From Ruminococcus sp. (lineage in GTDB: Bacteria > Bacillota_A > Clostridia > Oscillospirales > Ruminococcaceae), in contig JAFXRZ010000002.1 in assembly GCA_017536105.1 (NCBI GenBank), forward strand, positions 47,455 to 111,454: a DNA stretch of 64,000 nucleotides, written 5' to 3'. Positions 1 to 7,565 of this stretch are shown in pieces (the first letter of the stretch is position 1; each line of letters begins with the position of its first letter). The notes under the pieces were generated by a model. The model searched no databases, was not told the DNA's origin, and saw only the letters and a program-made list of their open reading frames with translations. The translations under genes were made by a program, and so were the position numbers.

Positions 1-421
1 CGATGAGCATAGCCTGCTTGCTTCTTGCCTCGTCCAGCTTCATCTTGAGGGCATCTACCTGTCCCTTGATGGTGTTTACCTGAGCTGTGGAGGTATCATA
101 CATCTGCTGATACTGTGCAACCTGGCCGTCAGCGGTAACTTTTCTCTGGAGAGCCATTTTAGCAAGATCCTGATTGCCCTGCTGCAGAGCGACCTTAGCC
201 TTGTTCTCCCAGGAAGCAGACTCTGCCTTTGCTTTTTCGAGCTGCTTGCCGATCTGTCTCTGGGAACCCATAGCCTGGCCGAGAGCGTTGGTGCACTTTT
301 CCTGCTCCTGCTCCATATCTATGATGATCTGCTTGACCATCTTTTCGGGATCCTCGCACTTGTCGAGAAGATCGTTGATGTTAGCCTTGAGTATGTCGCC
401 TATTCTCTGAAAAATTGCCAT
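1..421 (-). CDS. pspA: PspA/IM30 family protein (partial, runs off left edge)
   Basis: Peripheral membrane-remodelling protein of the phage-shock response (ESCRT-III-like superfamily). The minus strand reads open from an ATG at 421 to the edge, starting MAIFQRIGDILKANI, the typical PspA N-terminal amphipathic helix, followed by highly charged, Gln-rich helical sequence (for example DLAKMALQRKVTADGQV) expected of the coiled-coil core. A clear AGGAGG lies 9 bases before the ATG. It is the third gene of an operon behind two membrane proteins (449-1039, 1046-1483), which are probably its membrane partners. About 140 residues are visible; the C-terminal part is outside the window. The family call is secure. 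Confidence 0.93.
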   Translation of the reverse strand, partial: MAIFQRIGDILKANINDLLDKCEDPEKMVKQIIIDMEQEQEKCTNALGQAMGSQRQIGKQLEKAKAESASWENKAKVALQQGNQDLAKMALQRKVTADGQVAQYQQMYDTSTAQVNTIKGQVDALKMKLDEARSKQAMLI

Positions 422-448
422 GTTCGTTTCCTCCTGATGTTTGTTTTT

Positions 449-1039
449 TTATTTATCGGACTCCGGGTCCGAGTGGGTACTGTTGAAATCTGCGCGTATC
501 CTTCCCCAGCACACGCAGGTAACTATGAAATAGATGCAGTAAACAAGCTTCGTCAAAAACATTATGAGCCCTGCAACATCAGCGATCTTTGTTCCTCCCG
601 CAAAGCGGTTTATTATGTCCGCCGGGATGAACACAGCCGCAAGAACTATCATTATCCTGTAATGCTTTGAAGCCAGTTCGATAAGCCCTCCGCGCCTGAA
701 AAGCTGCAAGCAACTCAGCAGCAGAGCTATGAGCTTCCTGCTGAGCAGGATGACGCAGGCTGTTGTAAGTGCTCCGCTCAAAGCAGCGCAGATGTTCACG
801 GCTTTGTCGGAAGCATTTGCAGCATTCGCCGCGAAGACAGCCGCCGTCGCAGCTGCACATAAAGCCGTCAGACAAAGGGCCTGGGGCCTCAGGGTCTCTG
901 CCCTTTCCTCGAAGGGCTTCAGCTCCGCGATGCCCATAAGCATGAACAATGCTCCCACAAGCCTTACCGCATAAGCCCAGCCCTGCCCGAGGCCGAGCTG
1001 TAAATTGCATAAAAGAAAGCCGACTGCCAGAAAATTCAT
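449..1039 (-). CDS. Multi-spanning membrane protein of unknown function, pspA operon
   Basis: A 196-residue protein with about six hydrophobic segments (around residues 4-24, 50-70, 82-112, 128-146 and 155-180) and a short polar C-terminal tail. I do not recognise a family. The start has AAGGAA nine bases upstream, overlapping the stop codon of the preceding gene (1046-1483), so the two are probably translationally coupled. The pspA gene follows after 27 bases. PspA proteins act with integral membrane partners, so this protein and its upstream neighbour are the obvious candidates here; that is inference from operon position only. Confidence 0.8.
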   Translation of the reverse strand: MNFLAVGFLLCNLQLGLGQGWAYAVRLVGALFMLMGIAELKPFEERAETLRPQALCLTALCAAATAAVFAANAANASDKAVNICAALSGALTTACVILLSRKLIALLLSCLQLFRRGGLIELASKHYRIMIVLAAVFIPADIINRFAGGTKIADVAGLIMFLTKLVYCIYFIVTCVCWGRIRADFNSTHSDPESDK

Positions 1040-1045
1040 AGCGGT

Positions 1046-1483
1046 TTATTCCTTCTTGTTGGGCGGCTTGCGGAAAAGAACTTTAGCGCAAAGACCGGCT
1101 CCCGCAAAGATAAGCGCGAACATCAGCACGTAAACATACAGAGATGCCTGTACCGCGTGGAAGCTGATGGAGTTTATCATTGCGATTATGATTATGAAAA
1201 CGCCGAGAGCTGTCACGATGCCGCCGATAGTCTTCTTCTCCATCAGGAACATAAGGAATATCCCCACAAGCAGCGGAAACAGCATTACTCCCGTGGTCAT
1301 TATGCGCCAGCGTCCGATTGAAAATCCCGACCAGAGCCAGGTCACTTCAAACATATTAAGCGCCCAGTAGATACCGCCGCCCAGCATGAGCACGCCAAGG
1401 GTGAGCTGCAGCAGTTCGTGATCCACCTCTCCCCTCTCGCTGGAGCGGAAAAAGGAGCGAATGCTCATAAGTACATTTTTCAT
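1046..1483 (-). CDS. Small four-helix membrane protein, first gene of pspA operon
   Basis: A 145-residue protein. A soluble N-terminal stretch of about 25 residues (SIRSFFRSSERGEVDHELLQ) is followed by about four membrane segments (approximately 27-45, 62-80, 86-105 and 113-135) and a basic tail ending PPNKKE. Its start carries GAAGGGAG eight bases upstream, and a consensus promoter at 1547-1575 reads straight into it. It is the first gene of the three-gene unit ending in pspA. No family is recognised. A role in anchoring or sensing for PspA is a guess from context. Confidence 0.8.
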   Translation of the reverse strand: MKNVLMSIRSFFRSSERGEVDHELLQLTLGVLMLGGGIYWALNMFEVTWLWSGFSIGRWRIMTTGVMLFPLLVGIFLMFLMEKKTIGGIVTALGVFIIIIAMINSISFHAVQASLYVYVLMFALIFAGAGLCAKVLFRKPPNKKE

Positions 1484-1546
1484 TTATCATACTCCCTTCT
1501 TTTCGCTGAGCAGTCTCAGCCGTCAGGTCATAATCATCCGTTTAAT

Positions 1547-1575
1547 ATTATATAATATATTTCACTTTCTGTCAA
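1547..1575 (-). promoter_or_regulatory. Sigma-A promoter of the pspA operon
   Basis: On the minus strand TTGACA and TATAAT are separated by exactly 17 bases, a perfect consensus promoter, about 65 bases upstream of the first gene of the pspA operon. Such strength suggests substantial basal expression unless repressed. Confidence 0.85.
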
Positions 1576-1650
1576 TATTTTTAGCTGATTTTTTCACAGA
1601 AATCATTCAATAAAAAACCGAGGACAGGAATACCCTTTTTCGCAGAAAAA

Positions 1651-1722
1651 AAATAATGAATAATCAAGATCATCGCCGCAGGCGACACCTCAATTATTCA
1701 TTATTCATTATTCACTAAGTGA
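1651..1722. repeat. AT-rich hairpin repeat (module E)
   Basis: Inverted repeat with arms AATAATGAATAAT / ATTATTCATTATT around a GC-rich inner hairpin (CGCCgcaGGCG). The same design occurs at 6430-6497, 34050-34145 and 63820-63960. It starts 8 bases beyond the stop codon of the L,D-transpeptidase-like gene on its right. Confidence 0.75.
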
Positions 1723-1730
1723 AATGATTC

Positions 1731-3314
1731 TCACCAATACATGACCACAGGCGTGTTCATGGAGATGTTCTCGTAAACATAGCGTGCATCTTCAATGGAC
1801 ATGATTATGTCGCCGCCGGTGCCGTTCTTCTTATAGATCGTTCCGCCGAACTTCGTGCGGTTCTGGGACTCGTAGATGCGGATGCCGTTGGTGGAGATGT
1901 TAGTCCAGTAGGTGGCCTTGATCTTCGACTTCTTGCCGTCGTCGTTCTTGTCGGAAACCGAGACATCCATTTCCTTCTGCCATATCTTGTATATGCCCTC
2001 GGGAGTGGAGTCCTTTGAACCTGAGACGATGTCGCACTCGTATCTCAGCTCGTTCTTGTAGTAGTACCAGAAGTGCTGTGCCGTGAGGTCGATCTCGCAG
2101 TAGGTGTCGCCGATATCGCTTTCGGCTTTTCTTGCTCTCGGGTTGCCCTCGTAGGTGTATTCAAGCTCCTCGCTCTTGTAGTAAACGGGGTCGATCTGAG
2201 TGTTCTTTCCGGCGTTTATGGCTTTTTCGATGAGATCGCAGGTCTTCTCCTGATCCATCCACCAGCCGTAGCAGCCCTTACCCTGGGGTATCTTCTTCTC
2301 GGCACGGTTGGTCGTCTCGAACTTCCTCGTTGTGCCGTAGGTGTCGTACTTGTATGCCAGCTGCTCGACATAAGCCATTACCTTGTTGCGGTCAACTTTA
2401 TAGCTCTTGAGGCCGTTGCCCTGGTCGAATACCAGCCAGTCCATGAAATCCTCGCCGGTGAGCTTTGCGTCCTCGTAGCCGAAGTTGATGCTGATGACCA
2501 CGTCGTAGATCGAGCCCATGTTGCGGTACTCTTCCTCCAGATCGGAAGCAAGGACCTTCGGCAGCTGATAAACGTCTGCCGCAGCCAGGTCGATAACATA
2601 AACTCCGTTGTCAAGATGCTCTCTGATATAATCCAGCAGCACGTCCTGCTTTGAGTCGTCGATCTTGTCGCCCTTGACTTCCTTCACTATCTCGAAGCCC
2701 TTGGCGGTGACGCTGATATATGCGTCCTTCGGGGGATTTTTGCCCGACTTGTCGATGACTCTTTCCTTGATGACCTGCACCAGCTTATCGTCGTTATAGG
2801 TGCTTGCCTCAGTGAAGTTGAACTCGGTCTTCTTGAAGAGGTTCCTGAACCAGAGGTAGTGGTTCTGCTGGGTAAGGAACTGGGAAACTGAGATCTTCAC
2901 GTTATCCACGAAGTCGATATCCGCAAGGGGGATGTAGATCGACTGCCCGTCCAGCTTGATGAGCTGGAGCTGCTCGGGCGCTGCGTTGGACGTGGAAACA
3001 GCCTCGTAGGCTTCGGCTTCCGTCATCCCGCTGACGTCCACCGAGTTGATGAAGGTGTTTCTCAAAAACTTATCCCGGGACTCCTTGATGCCCTTGAGAT
3101 AGACATAGACTCCCACGACAAGGAGGATCACAAGTATAAGTATGATAGAAAAGAAGGCTGTGCCGAGCCTTGTGGACTCCTTGCGCTTCTTTTTCTTTTT
3201 CTTTTTTCCGCTGCTTTTCTTCGGACGTATCTGCCCGTCCTCGATCTGCATTTTACGCATTATCTGCAAAGCAAGCTCGTCACCCGACGCCTGCCGCTTT
3301 TCCTGCGAGCTCAT
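1731..3314 (-). CDS. L,D-transpeptidase-like (YkuD-fold) protein lacking catalytic His and Cys
   Basis: A 527-residue single-pass protein: basic Lys-rich cytoplasmic N-terminus (residues 36-45), one membrane segment (about 50-73), an extracellular region like the peptidoglycan-binding domains that precede Gram-positive YkuD domains (NSVDVSGMTEAEAYEAV), and a C-terminal YkuD domain beginning GDTYCEIDLTAQHFWYY. In active family members the domain ends with a motif of the type HGCINM and an upstream conserved His. Here the aligned residues read NGTGGDIIMSIEDA and GIRIYESQ, so both the nucleophile Cys and the His residues are gone. The frame is intact, with no sign of decay. The start is the ATG with AAAGGAGAG upstream; a longer frame to 3377 lacks a ribosome site. 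Probably a scaffold or sensor of peptidoglycan rather than an enzyme. Confidence 0.88.
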   Translation of the reverse strand: MSSQEKRQASGDELALQIMRKMQIEDGQIRPKKSSGKKKKKKKRKESTRLGTAFFSIILILVILLVVGVYVYLKGIKESRDKFLRNTFINSVDVSGMTEAEAYEAVSTSNAAPEQLQLIKLDGQSIYIPLADIDFVDNVKISVSQFLTQQNHYLWFRNLFKKTEFNFTEASTYNDDKLVQVIKERVIDKSGKNPPKDAYISVTAKGFEIVKEVKGDKIDDSKQDVLLDYIREHLDNGVYVIDLAAADVYQLPKVLASDLEEEYRNMGSIYDVVISINFGYEDAKLTGEDFMDWLVFDQGNGLKSYKVDRNKVMAYVEQLAYKYDTYGTTRKFETTNRAEKKIPQGKGCYGWWMDQEKTCDLIEKAINAGKNTQIDPVYYKSEELEYTYEGNPRARKAESDIGDTYCEIDLTAQHFWYYYKNELRYECDIVSGSKDSTPEGIYKIWQKEMDVSVSDKNDDGKKSKIKATYWTNISTNGIRIYESQNRTKFGGTIYKKNGTGGDIIMSIEDARYVYENISMNTPVVMYW

Positions 3315-3365
3315 TGGTATCTCTCCTTTCGCAAACCGTGCAGCTAAGACACAGTCACACAGTCT

Positions 3366-3394
3366 ATTATACACCACTTATCCCAAAATTTCAA
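3366..3394 (-). promoter_or_regulatory. Promoter of the YkuD-like gene
   Basis: Minus-strand TTGAAA-N17-TATAAT, about 50 bases upstream of the ATG at 3314. It confirms that ATG over the upstream alternative start at 3377, which lies too close to this promoter. Confidence 0.82.
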
Positions 3395-3447
3395 GTATAA
3401 ATCCAAATTTTTTCTCTATTAGACAAAAAAGCTCCGTAAATACGGTG

Positions 3448-4041
3448 TTTTTTAATACACCCTCCAATGTTTCTATCGTGCGCTTGACAAGGCTTATTTC
3501 GGCCTCCTTTTTTAATTCACCCACCAATGTTTCAATAGAGCGCTTGGCAAAGCTTATTTCGGCCTCCCTCTAAGGGAGGTGGGAGCCTTTGTGAATGAGG
3601 CGGCGGTGCAGCCGTTGGGAGAGGCTTGCTTATGTACTCCCTCAGTCACCTTCGGTGACAGCTCCCTCTGAGAGGGAGCCGATTTTTACGGTTATATCAG
3701 AAGAAAATGATAAAAGGAAAAGGTTTGTATCCGAAGGGGTTTGGGGGCGATCGGAAAGCCCCCAACAAGAGCGTGCTGCTATTTATGATCCGGCACATTC
3801 CTTAGGCGTGTATTATTTCTCACAAAGCTTTGCTCGCGTGGGAAACGTCCCCTTTCACTCAACGTAAGCAAGCTCTGCTTGCGTGACGTGTCAAGCGCTG
3901 TCGCCGCTGCGACCCGTCGGGGCACCGACCCCCCAAACCCCTTCGGATACCCACTTTTTTCAATTTGCGAAAAAAAGCCTCCCCTGAAAGGGGAGGTGGC
4001 TCGGCGCCAGCCGAGACGGAGGGGTTCTGTCGCCGCTGCGA
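3448..4041. repeat. Composite intergenic repeat (modules A, A, B, C, inverted B, D, C tail)
   Basis: No gene in about 730 bases between pspC and the YkuD-like gene. It holds two copies of module A (ttaattCACCCACCAATG then a GCGCTTGGC core) from 3448 and 3508, an unrelated hairpin with CTCCCTCAGTCACC at 3633, module B (GAAGGGGTTTGGGGGCGAT) near 3734, module C (GTAAGC..GCTTGCGT..GTCAAGCGCTGTCGCC) near 3824-3912, an inverted B at 3925, module D (GCCTCCCCTGAAAGGGGAGG ... GACGGAGGGGTT) at 3971-4027, and a second GTCGCCGCTGCGA end that touches the pspC stop codon at 4042. Short open frames inside are made of repeat sequence and are not genes. Confidence 0.85.
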
Positions 4042-4224
4042 CTATTCTGCTGCTTCCGGCAGGATTATCGCTGCCGCGATGTATGCGATGACCCCTGCTC
4101 CAGTGCATCCGAAAAGTATCGCCAAAAGCCTTATCACGTTCGGGTCCATCTGCATATATTCCCCGATGCCTCCGCATACTCCGCAGATCATTCTGTTTCT
4201 CTTCGATCTGAATATTCTTTTCAT
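4042..4224 (-). CDS. pspC: PspC domain protein
   Basis: A 60-residue stand-alone PspC domain: basic start MKRIFRSKRN, the family core MICGVCGGIGEYMQMDPNVI, and one long hydrophobic segment (about 30-55). PspC proteins are inner/cytoplasmic-membrane partners in phage-shock and Lia-type envelope stress responses. It is the last gene of padR-HAAS-DUF4097-pspC, 22 bases after the DUF4097 gene, with AGGAGGAGC before the ATG. Its TAG stop immediately abuts an intergenic repeat module (GTCGCCGCTGCGA). Confidence 0.95.
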   Translation of the reverse strand: MKRIFRSKRNRMICGVCGGIGEYMQMDPNVIRLLAILFGCTGAGVIAYIAAAIILPEAAE

Positions 4225-4246
4225 TGCTGCTCCTCCTTACTCTCTC

Positions 4247-5077
4247 TTACTTAAAGCTTACGTCAACGTCTCCGGCTCCGCAGTCGATGTCAAGCGGGAT
4301 ATTGGCTCCTGTGCCTTGTGCGCTGCCTTTTTCGATATTCACGTCGCCTATGCCCTTATCCACATCGACGTCGTAGTCCATATACGATCCGTCGATCCTG
4401 ATATCCACGTCTCCTGCGCCGCAGTCGATCTTGCCCTTTTCTGTCAGCTTGCCCGAGAACTTAACGTTTCCGGCTCCGCAGTCCAGGTCGAGGCTGCCTA
4501 TCTCGCAGTCCAAAATGTCGATATTTCCAGCGCCGCAGTCCATATCCAGCTTATCGAATTTGCAGTTCTCCGCCGAGAAGTCTCCTGCTCCGCAATCGAG
4601 ATCTGCTTTTTCTACCCTGAAGCCGTCCAGCTTTATTGTGCCGGAGCCTGCATCCATGTCAAGCTCGTCATATAGCTTATCGGGGACTGTCAGGGTTATC
4701 TTGGACTCCTTGCCGAACATATTCAGGCTGCCGAAGCCGATGATAGAGAAGCTCTTTTTCTTTTTATAGATCTTCGCGGTACTGCCGTCGATCTCAAAGC
4801 CGATATAGTCTGTGGGGACATCCTTGCCCTCATAGGTTATCTTATCAGTCTGTCCGCCGTTTACTATTTTAATATCCACGGAAGCGGAATCTATCTTTAT
4901 CTTTGTGACATTCTCTGCCTGCTCCTCAACGAGCACGTCCTCATACTTGATATAATGCCCGATACCGCCCACGGCGACGAGGCTGATTATACCGATGGCC
5001 AGCACGATTATGCCAACAACTATCATCCAGCCGCCTACGGGAAAGCGGCGTGGTCTCATATCTTCGTCAAGTCTCAT
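4247..5077 (-). CDS. DUF4097 (Toastrack) beta-repeat membrane protein
   Basis: A 276-residue protein. After a cytoplasmic start (MRLDEDMRPRRFPVGG) there is one membrane segment (about 17-40), then an extracellular beta-rich domain built of repeats around the phrase LDCGAGD/DMDCGAGN, seen at least six times between about residues 140 and 275. This regular repetition is characteristic of the DUF4097 family, called Toastrack in studies of Psp systems, where it co-occurs with PspC and HAAS proteins. It sits 2 bases after the HAAS gene and before pspC, which fits an envelope-sensing module controlled by PadR. Specific ligand unknown. Confidence 0.9.
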   Translation of the reverse strand: MRLDEDMRPRRFPVGGWMIVVGIIVLAIGIISLVAVGGIGHYIKYEDVLVEEQAENVTKIKIDSASVDIKIVNGGQTDKITYEGKDVPTDYIGFEIDGSTAKIYKKKKSFSIIGFGSLNMFGKESKITLTVPDKLYDELDMDAGSGTIKLDGFRVEKADLDCGAGDFSAENCKFDKLDMDCGAGNIDILDCEIGSLDLDCGAGNVKFSGKLTEKGKIDCGAGDVDIRIDGSYMDYDVDVDKGIGDVNIEKGSAQGTGANIPLDIDCGAGDVDVSFK

Positions 5078-5079
5078 CC

Positions 5080-5718
5080 TTATCTACCTCCCACCAGCAC
5101 GTTATGAGCTCTGCCGACCATTCTGTTAAGGGTATTTCTTGCGCCTCTGAGCAATCCTCTGAACAGAGGGACTACGGTCAGGACGAAGATGCCGGACAGA
5201 ATGAGGCCTGCGCCGATAAGGATAATGCCGAGGGGCGGTATGTCAAAGAGAGTGACCACACCCGAGGCCACAAGTCCCACGCCTGCGGAGATCAGTGCTA
5301 TCTCGAGGGAGAATGCAACTACCACTCCCACGAACATGAGCACCAGGCAGACGATGAGCAGCGGGAACCATATTGGGAAAAGCATCACCAACAGCAAGAG
5401 CTTGGCGACATCCGGGCCCTGCTGCACGGGGACACGCTGCTGCTGTATGGGCAGCGGAGCCTCCTGCTCGGCTCTTTTGGGCTCAACGTATTCTTCCATA
5501 AGGAACTCTGCCTTACCGTCGGGGTCGATGCCGTTGTCTATATATATCTGTCTTGCAATGGCGTCGATGCTTCCGAGGGAAGCGGCTGTTTTCTCTTCGT
5601 TCTCCTCGCCTGCATCCAGGAAAAGCTCGTCATAATACGCAACTGCGTCATCCAGCTCCTCAGCAGGCAGACGTCCCAGCTTTTTCTTCAGCTCGCTGAT
5701 GAATTCTTCCCGTCTCAT
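5080..5718 (-). CDS. HAAS/DUF1700 domain membrane protein
   Basis: A 212-residue protein. The first ~65 residues (MRREEFISELKKKLGRLPAEELDDAVAYYDELF) form the HAAS/DUF1700 helical signalling domain that pairs with PadR regulators. A Pro/Gln-rich linker follows (about 80-100), then four to five hydrophobic segments to about residue 190 and a basic tail. The start overlaps the padR stop by 4 bases (ATGA), and DUF4097 follows after 2 bases, so the unit is tightly coupled. The known idea for the family is that HAAS relays an envelope signal to the partner PadR; that is family knowledge, not visible here. Confidence 0.9.
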   Translation of the reverse strand: MRREEFISELKKKLGRLPAEELDDAVAYYDELFLDAGEENEEKTAASLGSIDAIARQIYIDNGIDPDGKAEFLMEEYVEPKRAEQEAPLPIQQQRVPVQQGPDVAKLLLLVMLFPIWFPLLIVCLVLMFVGVVVAFSLEIALISAGVGLVASGVVTLFDIPPLGIILIGAGLILSGIFVLTVVPLFRGLLRGARNTLNRMVGRAHNVLVGGR

Positions 5719-6035
5719 TCTTTTATCTCCTCACCTGTTAATATATTGTCTATTTTGAGCTTATAGCTCTTCCATTCTGCCAGAGCCTCAAGCAAAGCAG
5801 CTCTTCCCTGCTCGGTGATCCTGTAATATCTTCTGTTCCGTCCCATGAACTCTTTATCGTAGGCTTCAAGCTGTCCTGCCTTTTGCAGCCGCCTGAGCAC
5901 CGGATAGAGAGTCGATTCCGAAACATCCACGGCTCCTCTTAAATATCTTGTTATCTCGTAGCCGTAGGTATCGCCGCTGTCCACAACTGACAGCACCATG
6001 GCATCGAGCAGTCCTGCGCTGATCGGAAAACCCAT
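5715..6035 (-). CDS. PadR family transcriptional regulator
   Basis: A 106-residue winged-helix regulator: MGFPISAGLLDAMVLSVVDS, then GDTYGYEITRYL and the recognition region SESTLYPVLRRLQKAG, ending with the wing (GRNRRYYRITEQGR). The start is the ATG with AAAGGAGGAG six bases upstream; the frame extends to 6134 without a ribosome site. It heads the operon with HAAS, DUF4097 and pspC, and PadR proteins with this neighbourhood usually repress their own operon. A leader of about 110 bases separates the -10 box (6152) from the start and would hold the operator. Confidence 0.95.
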   Translation of the reverse strand: MGFPISAGLLDAMVLSVVDSGDTYGYEITRYLRGAVDVSESTLYPVLRRLQKAGQLEAYDKEFMGRNRRYYRITEQGRAALLEALAEWKSYKLKIDNILTGEEIKE

Positions 6036-6151
6036 TTGCTCCTCCTTTCTTTTGTTCTGCACGTAGTTTTTTGTTTTTTGTGCACGCACTTTTCTGTTTT
6101 GATCGATCGGTAAGTAAGTTGTATCCCGGGTCATATTGTTCTTACAAGCAT

Positions 6152-6180
6152 ATTATAACCGATATAATATTGTTTGTCAA
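6152..6180 (-). promoter_or_regulatory. Promoter of the padR-HAAS-DUF4097-pspC operon
   Basis: Minus-strand TTGACA-N17-TATAAT. The leader to padR is about 110 bases long and carries short palindromes (GATCGATC near 6101, GTGCAC near 6081), possible operator sequence for PadR, not proven. Confidence 0.85.
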
Positions 6181-6258
6181 TAGGGTAACGCAAATTTGGC
6201 GTTTCGCACATATAGCACGGTAATTATCAGACTTTAGACTGTAGAGAATGTACAAAAC

Positions 6259-6414
6259 AGAACCCCTCCGTCACGACTTCGTCGTGCCACCTCCCGAAGA
6301 ACAACGTTAGTGTTCTTTTTCAGGGGAGGCATAATTTTGCTTTATTGCAAATTGTGTTGAAACGAGAATTGCCTCCCCTGAAAGGGGAGGTGCCCGAAGG
6401 GCGGAGGGGTTCTG
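6259..6414. repeat. Two facing copies of repeat module D
   Basis: AACCCCTCCGTCACGACTTC ... CACCTCCCGAAGAAC...TTCAGGGGAGGC is followed, head to head, by GCCTCCCCTGAAAGGGGAGG ... GCGGAGGGGTTCTG. The intergenic stretch 6181-6508 holds this pair, the module E hairpin at 6430-6497 and nothing else that I can see. Confidence 0.8.
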
Positions 6415-6429
6415 CAAAAAAATCACCCA

Positions 6430-6497
6430 CGGCAGGAAACCCCGCCGCAGGCGACATTATTATTAACTATTCACTATTCACTCTTAACTATTCACTG
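6430..6497. repeat. AT-rich hairpin repeat (module E), partial
   Basis: GC-rich core CGCCGCAGGCGA followed by AACTATTCACTATTCACT-type repeats. It lies 11 bases from the rubrerythrin stop codon. Confidence 0.65.
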
Positions 6498-6508
6498 AGC
6501 GAAGCGTT

Positions 6509-7165
6509 TCAGTAATTCTCCTCGTGGACCTCGAAATAGCTCTGGGGGTGATCGCATACAGGGCAAACGTCAGGTGCCTTGGTGCCTACTACGATGTGTC
6601 CGCAGTTGCGGCATTCCCATACCTTGACCTCGCTCTTCTCAAACACCTGCTTGGTCTCAACGTTCTTGAGCAGGGCACGGTAGCGCTCCTCGTGGTGCTT
6701 TTCGATCTCGGCTACGCCGCGGAACTTGGCAGCCAGCTCAGGGAAGCCCTCTGCCTCGGCGGTCTTGGCGAAGCCCTCGTACATATCCGTCCACTCGAAG
6801 TTCTCGCCGTCAGCAGCAGCGGCCAGGTTATCGGTGGTCTTGCCGATGCCTCCCAGCTCCTTGAACCACATCTTGGCGTGCTCCTTCTCGTTGTCGGCAG
6901 TCTTGAGGAACAGCGCAGAGATCTGCTCGTAGCCCTCTTTCTTCGCAACGGAAGCGAAGTAGGTATATTTGTTTCTTGCCTGCGACTCGCCTGCAAAAGC
7001 GGCCTGGAGATTCTTCTCGGTCTGAGTTCCTGCGTATTTGTTAGCCGGAGCCTCTTCGATCTTCTCGAGCTTATCGCCGGACTGCTTGCATCTGGGGCAA
7101 ACTGCCTCCTCGCCGTCCTTTACCTCAAAGACCTCACCGCAGACTTTACACTTGTACATTGCCAT
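6509..7165 (-). CDS. Rubrerythrin with rubredoxin-like centres at both ends
   Basis: A 218-residue non-haem iron peroxidase of anaerobes that reduces hydrogen peroxide. The N-terminus has a short rubredoxin-like Cys pair (CKVC at 6-9, CPRC at 23-26); the central four-helix diiron domain shows [26 protein letters not shown] and [10 protein letters not shown] with the Glu/His ligands; the C-terminus has the normal rubredoxin domain (CRNCGHIV ... [12 protein letters not shown]). Typical rubrerythrins carry one such domain, so the extra N-terminal pair is notable. Start chosen at the ATG with AAGGAGG eight bases upstream (another ATG two codons later is possible). Monocistronic, own promoter. Confidence 0.95.
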   Translation of the reverse strand: MAMYKCKVCGEVFEVKDGEEAVCPRCKQSGDKLEKIEEAPANKYAGTQTEKNLQAAFAGESQARNKYTYFASVAKKEGYEQISALFLKTADNEKEHAKMWFKELGGIGKTTDNLAAAADGENFEWTDMYEGFAKTAEAEGFPELAAKFRGVAEIEKHHEERYRALLKNVETKQVFEKSEVKVWECRNCGHIVVGTKAPDVCPVCDHPQSYFEVHEENY

Positions 7166-7219
7166 AGCAATTACCTCCTTATTATAATTTTTCCCCCATA
7201 CCGGGTAATGTCCGATATT

Positions 7220-7249
7220 ATTATACCACAAAGAAGTATATAAAGTCAA
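7220..7249 (-). promoter_or_regulatory. Promoter of rubrerythrin
   Basis: Minus-strand TTGACT-N18-TATAAT about 50 bases upstream of the start. AT-rich sequence TATAATAATAT covers the -10 box; a peroxide-response operator there is possible but not a good match to the full PerR box. Confidence 0.72.
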
Positions 7250-7281
7250 CACTTTTTTATGCAGGTTGCTGAAATATTATG

Positions 7282-7565
7282 GAACCCCTCCGCCCTGCTG
7301 AGGGAGGACAGAATGTAGGGGCGAACCTATGTGTTCGCCCACAAACACAGCACAAGCCGCAGGACGGGCGCACACATAGGTGCGCCCCTACAGTTCCGCC
7401 ACGCACGAATAATTCTGCAAATCAATACATAGCTGCACGCTCTGTTGGGGGCTTTCCGATCGCCCCCAAACCCCTTCGGATACCCTTCTTTTTTCAAATT
7501 GTGAAAGCAAAAAAAGCCTCCCCTGAAAGGGGAGGTGGCACGACGAAGTCGTGACGGAGGGGTTC
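7282..7565. repeat. Composite intergenic repeat between clpE and rubrerythrin
   Basis: Contains a module D start (GGAACCCCTCCGCCC), a 77-base inverted repeat at 7315-7391 (GTAGGGGCGAACC ... GGTGCGCCCCTAC), an inverted module B with the hairpin TTGGGGGCTTTCCGATCG at 7443-7487, and a complete module D ending GACGGAGGGGTTC one base from the clpE stop codon at 7566. No gene is seen in this 400-base gap. Confidence 0.82.

Noticed and set aside
3595..3867. Small frames in the 3.4-4.0 kb gap
   Set aside because: Composed of repeat modules that recur at other loci in the same frames; not independent genes.
7180..7249. PerR operator in front of rubrerythrin
   Set aside because: TATAATAATAT resembles half of the PerR box but the full 15-base palindrome is not there; AT-rich promoters give this by chance.
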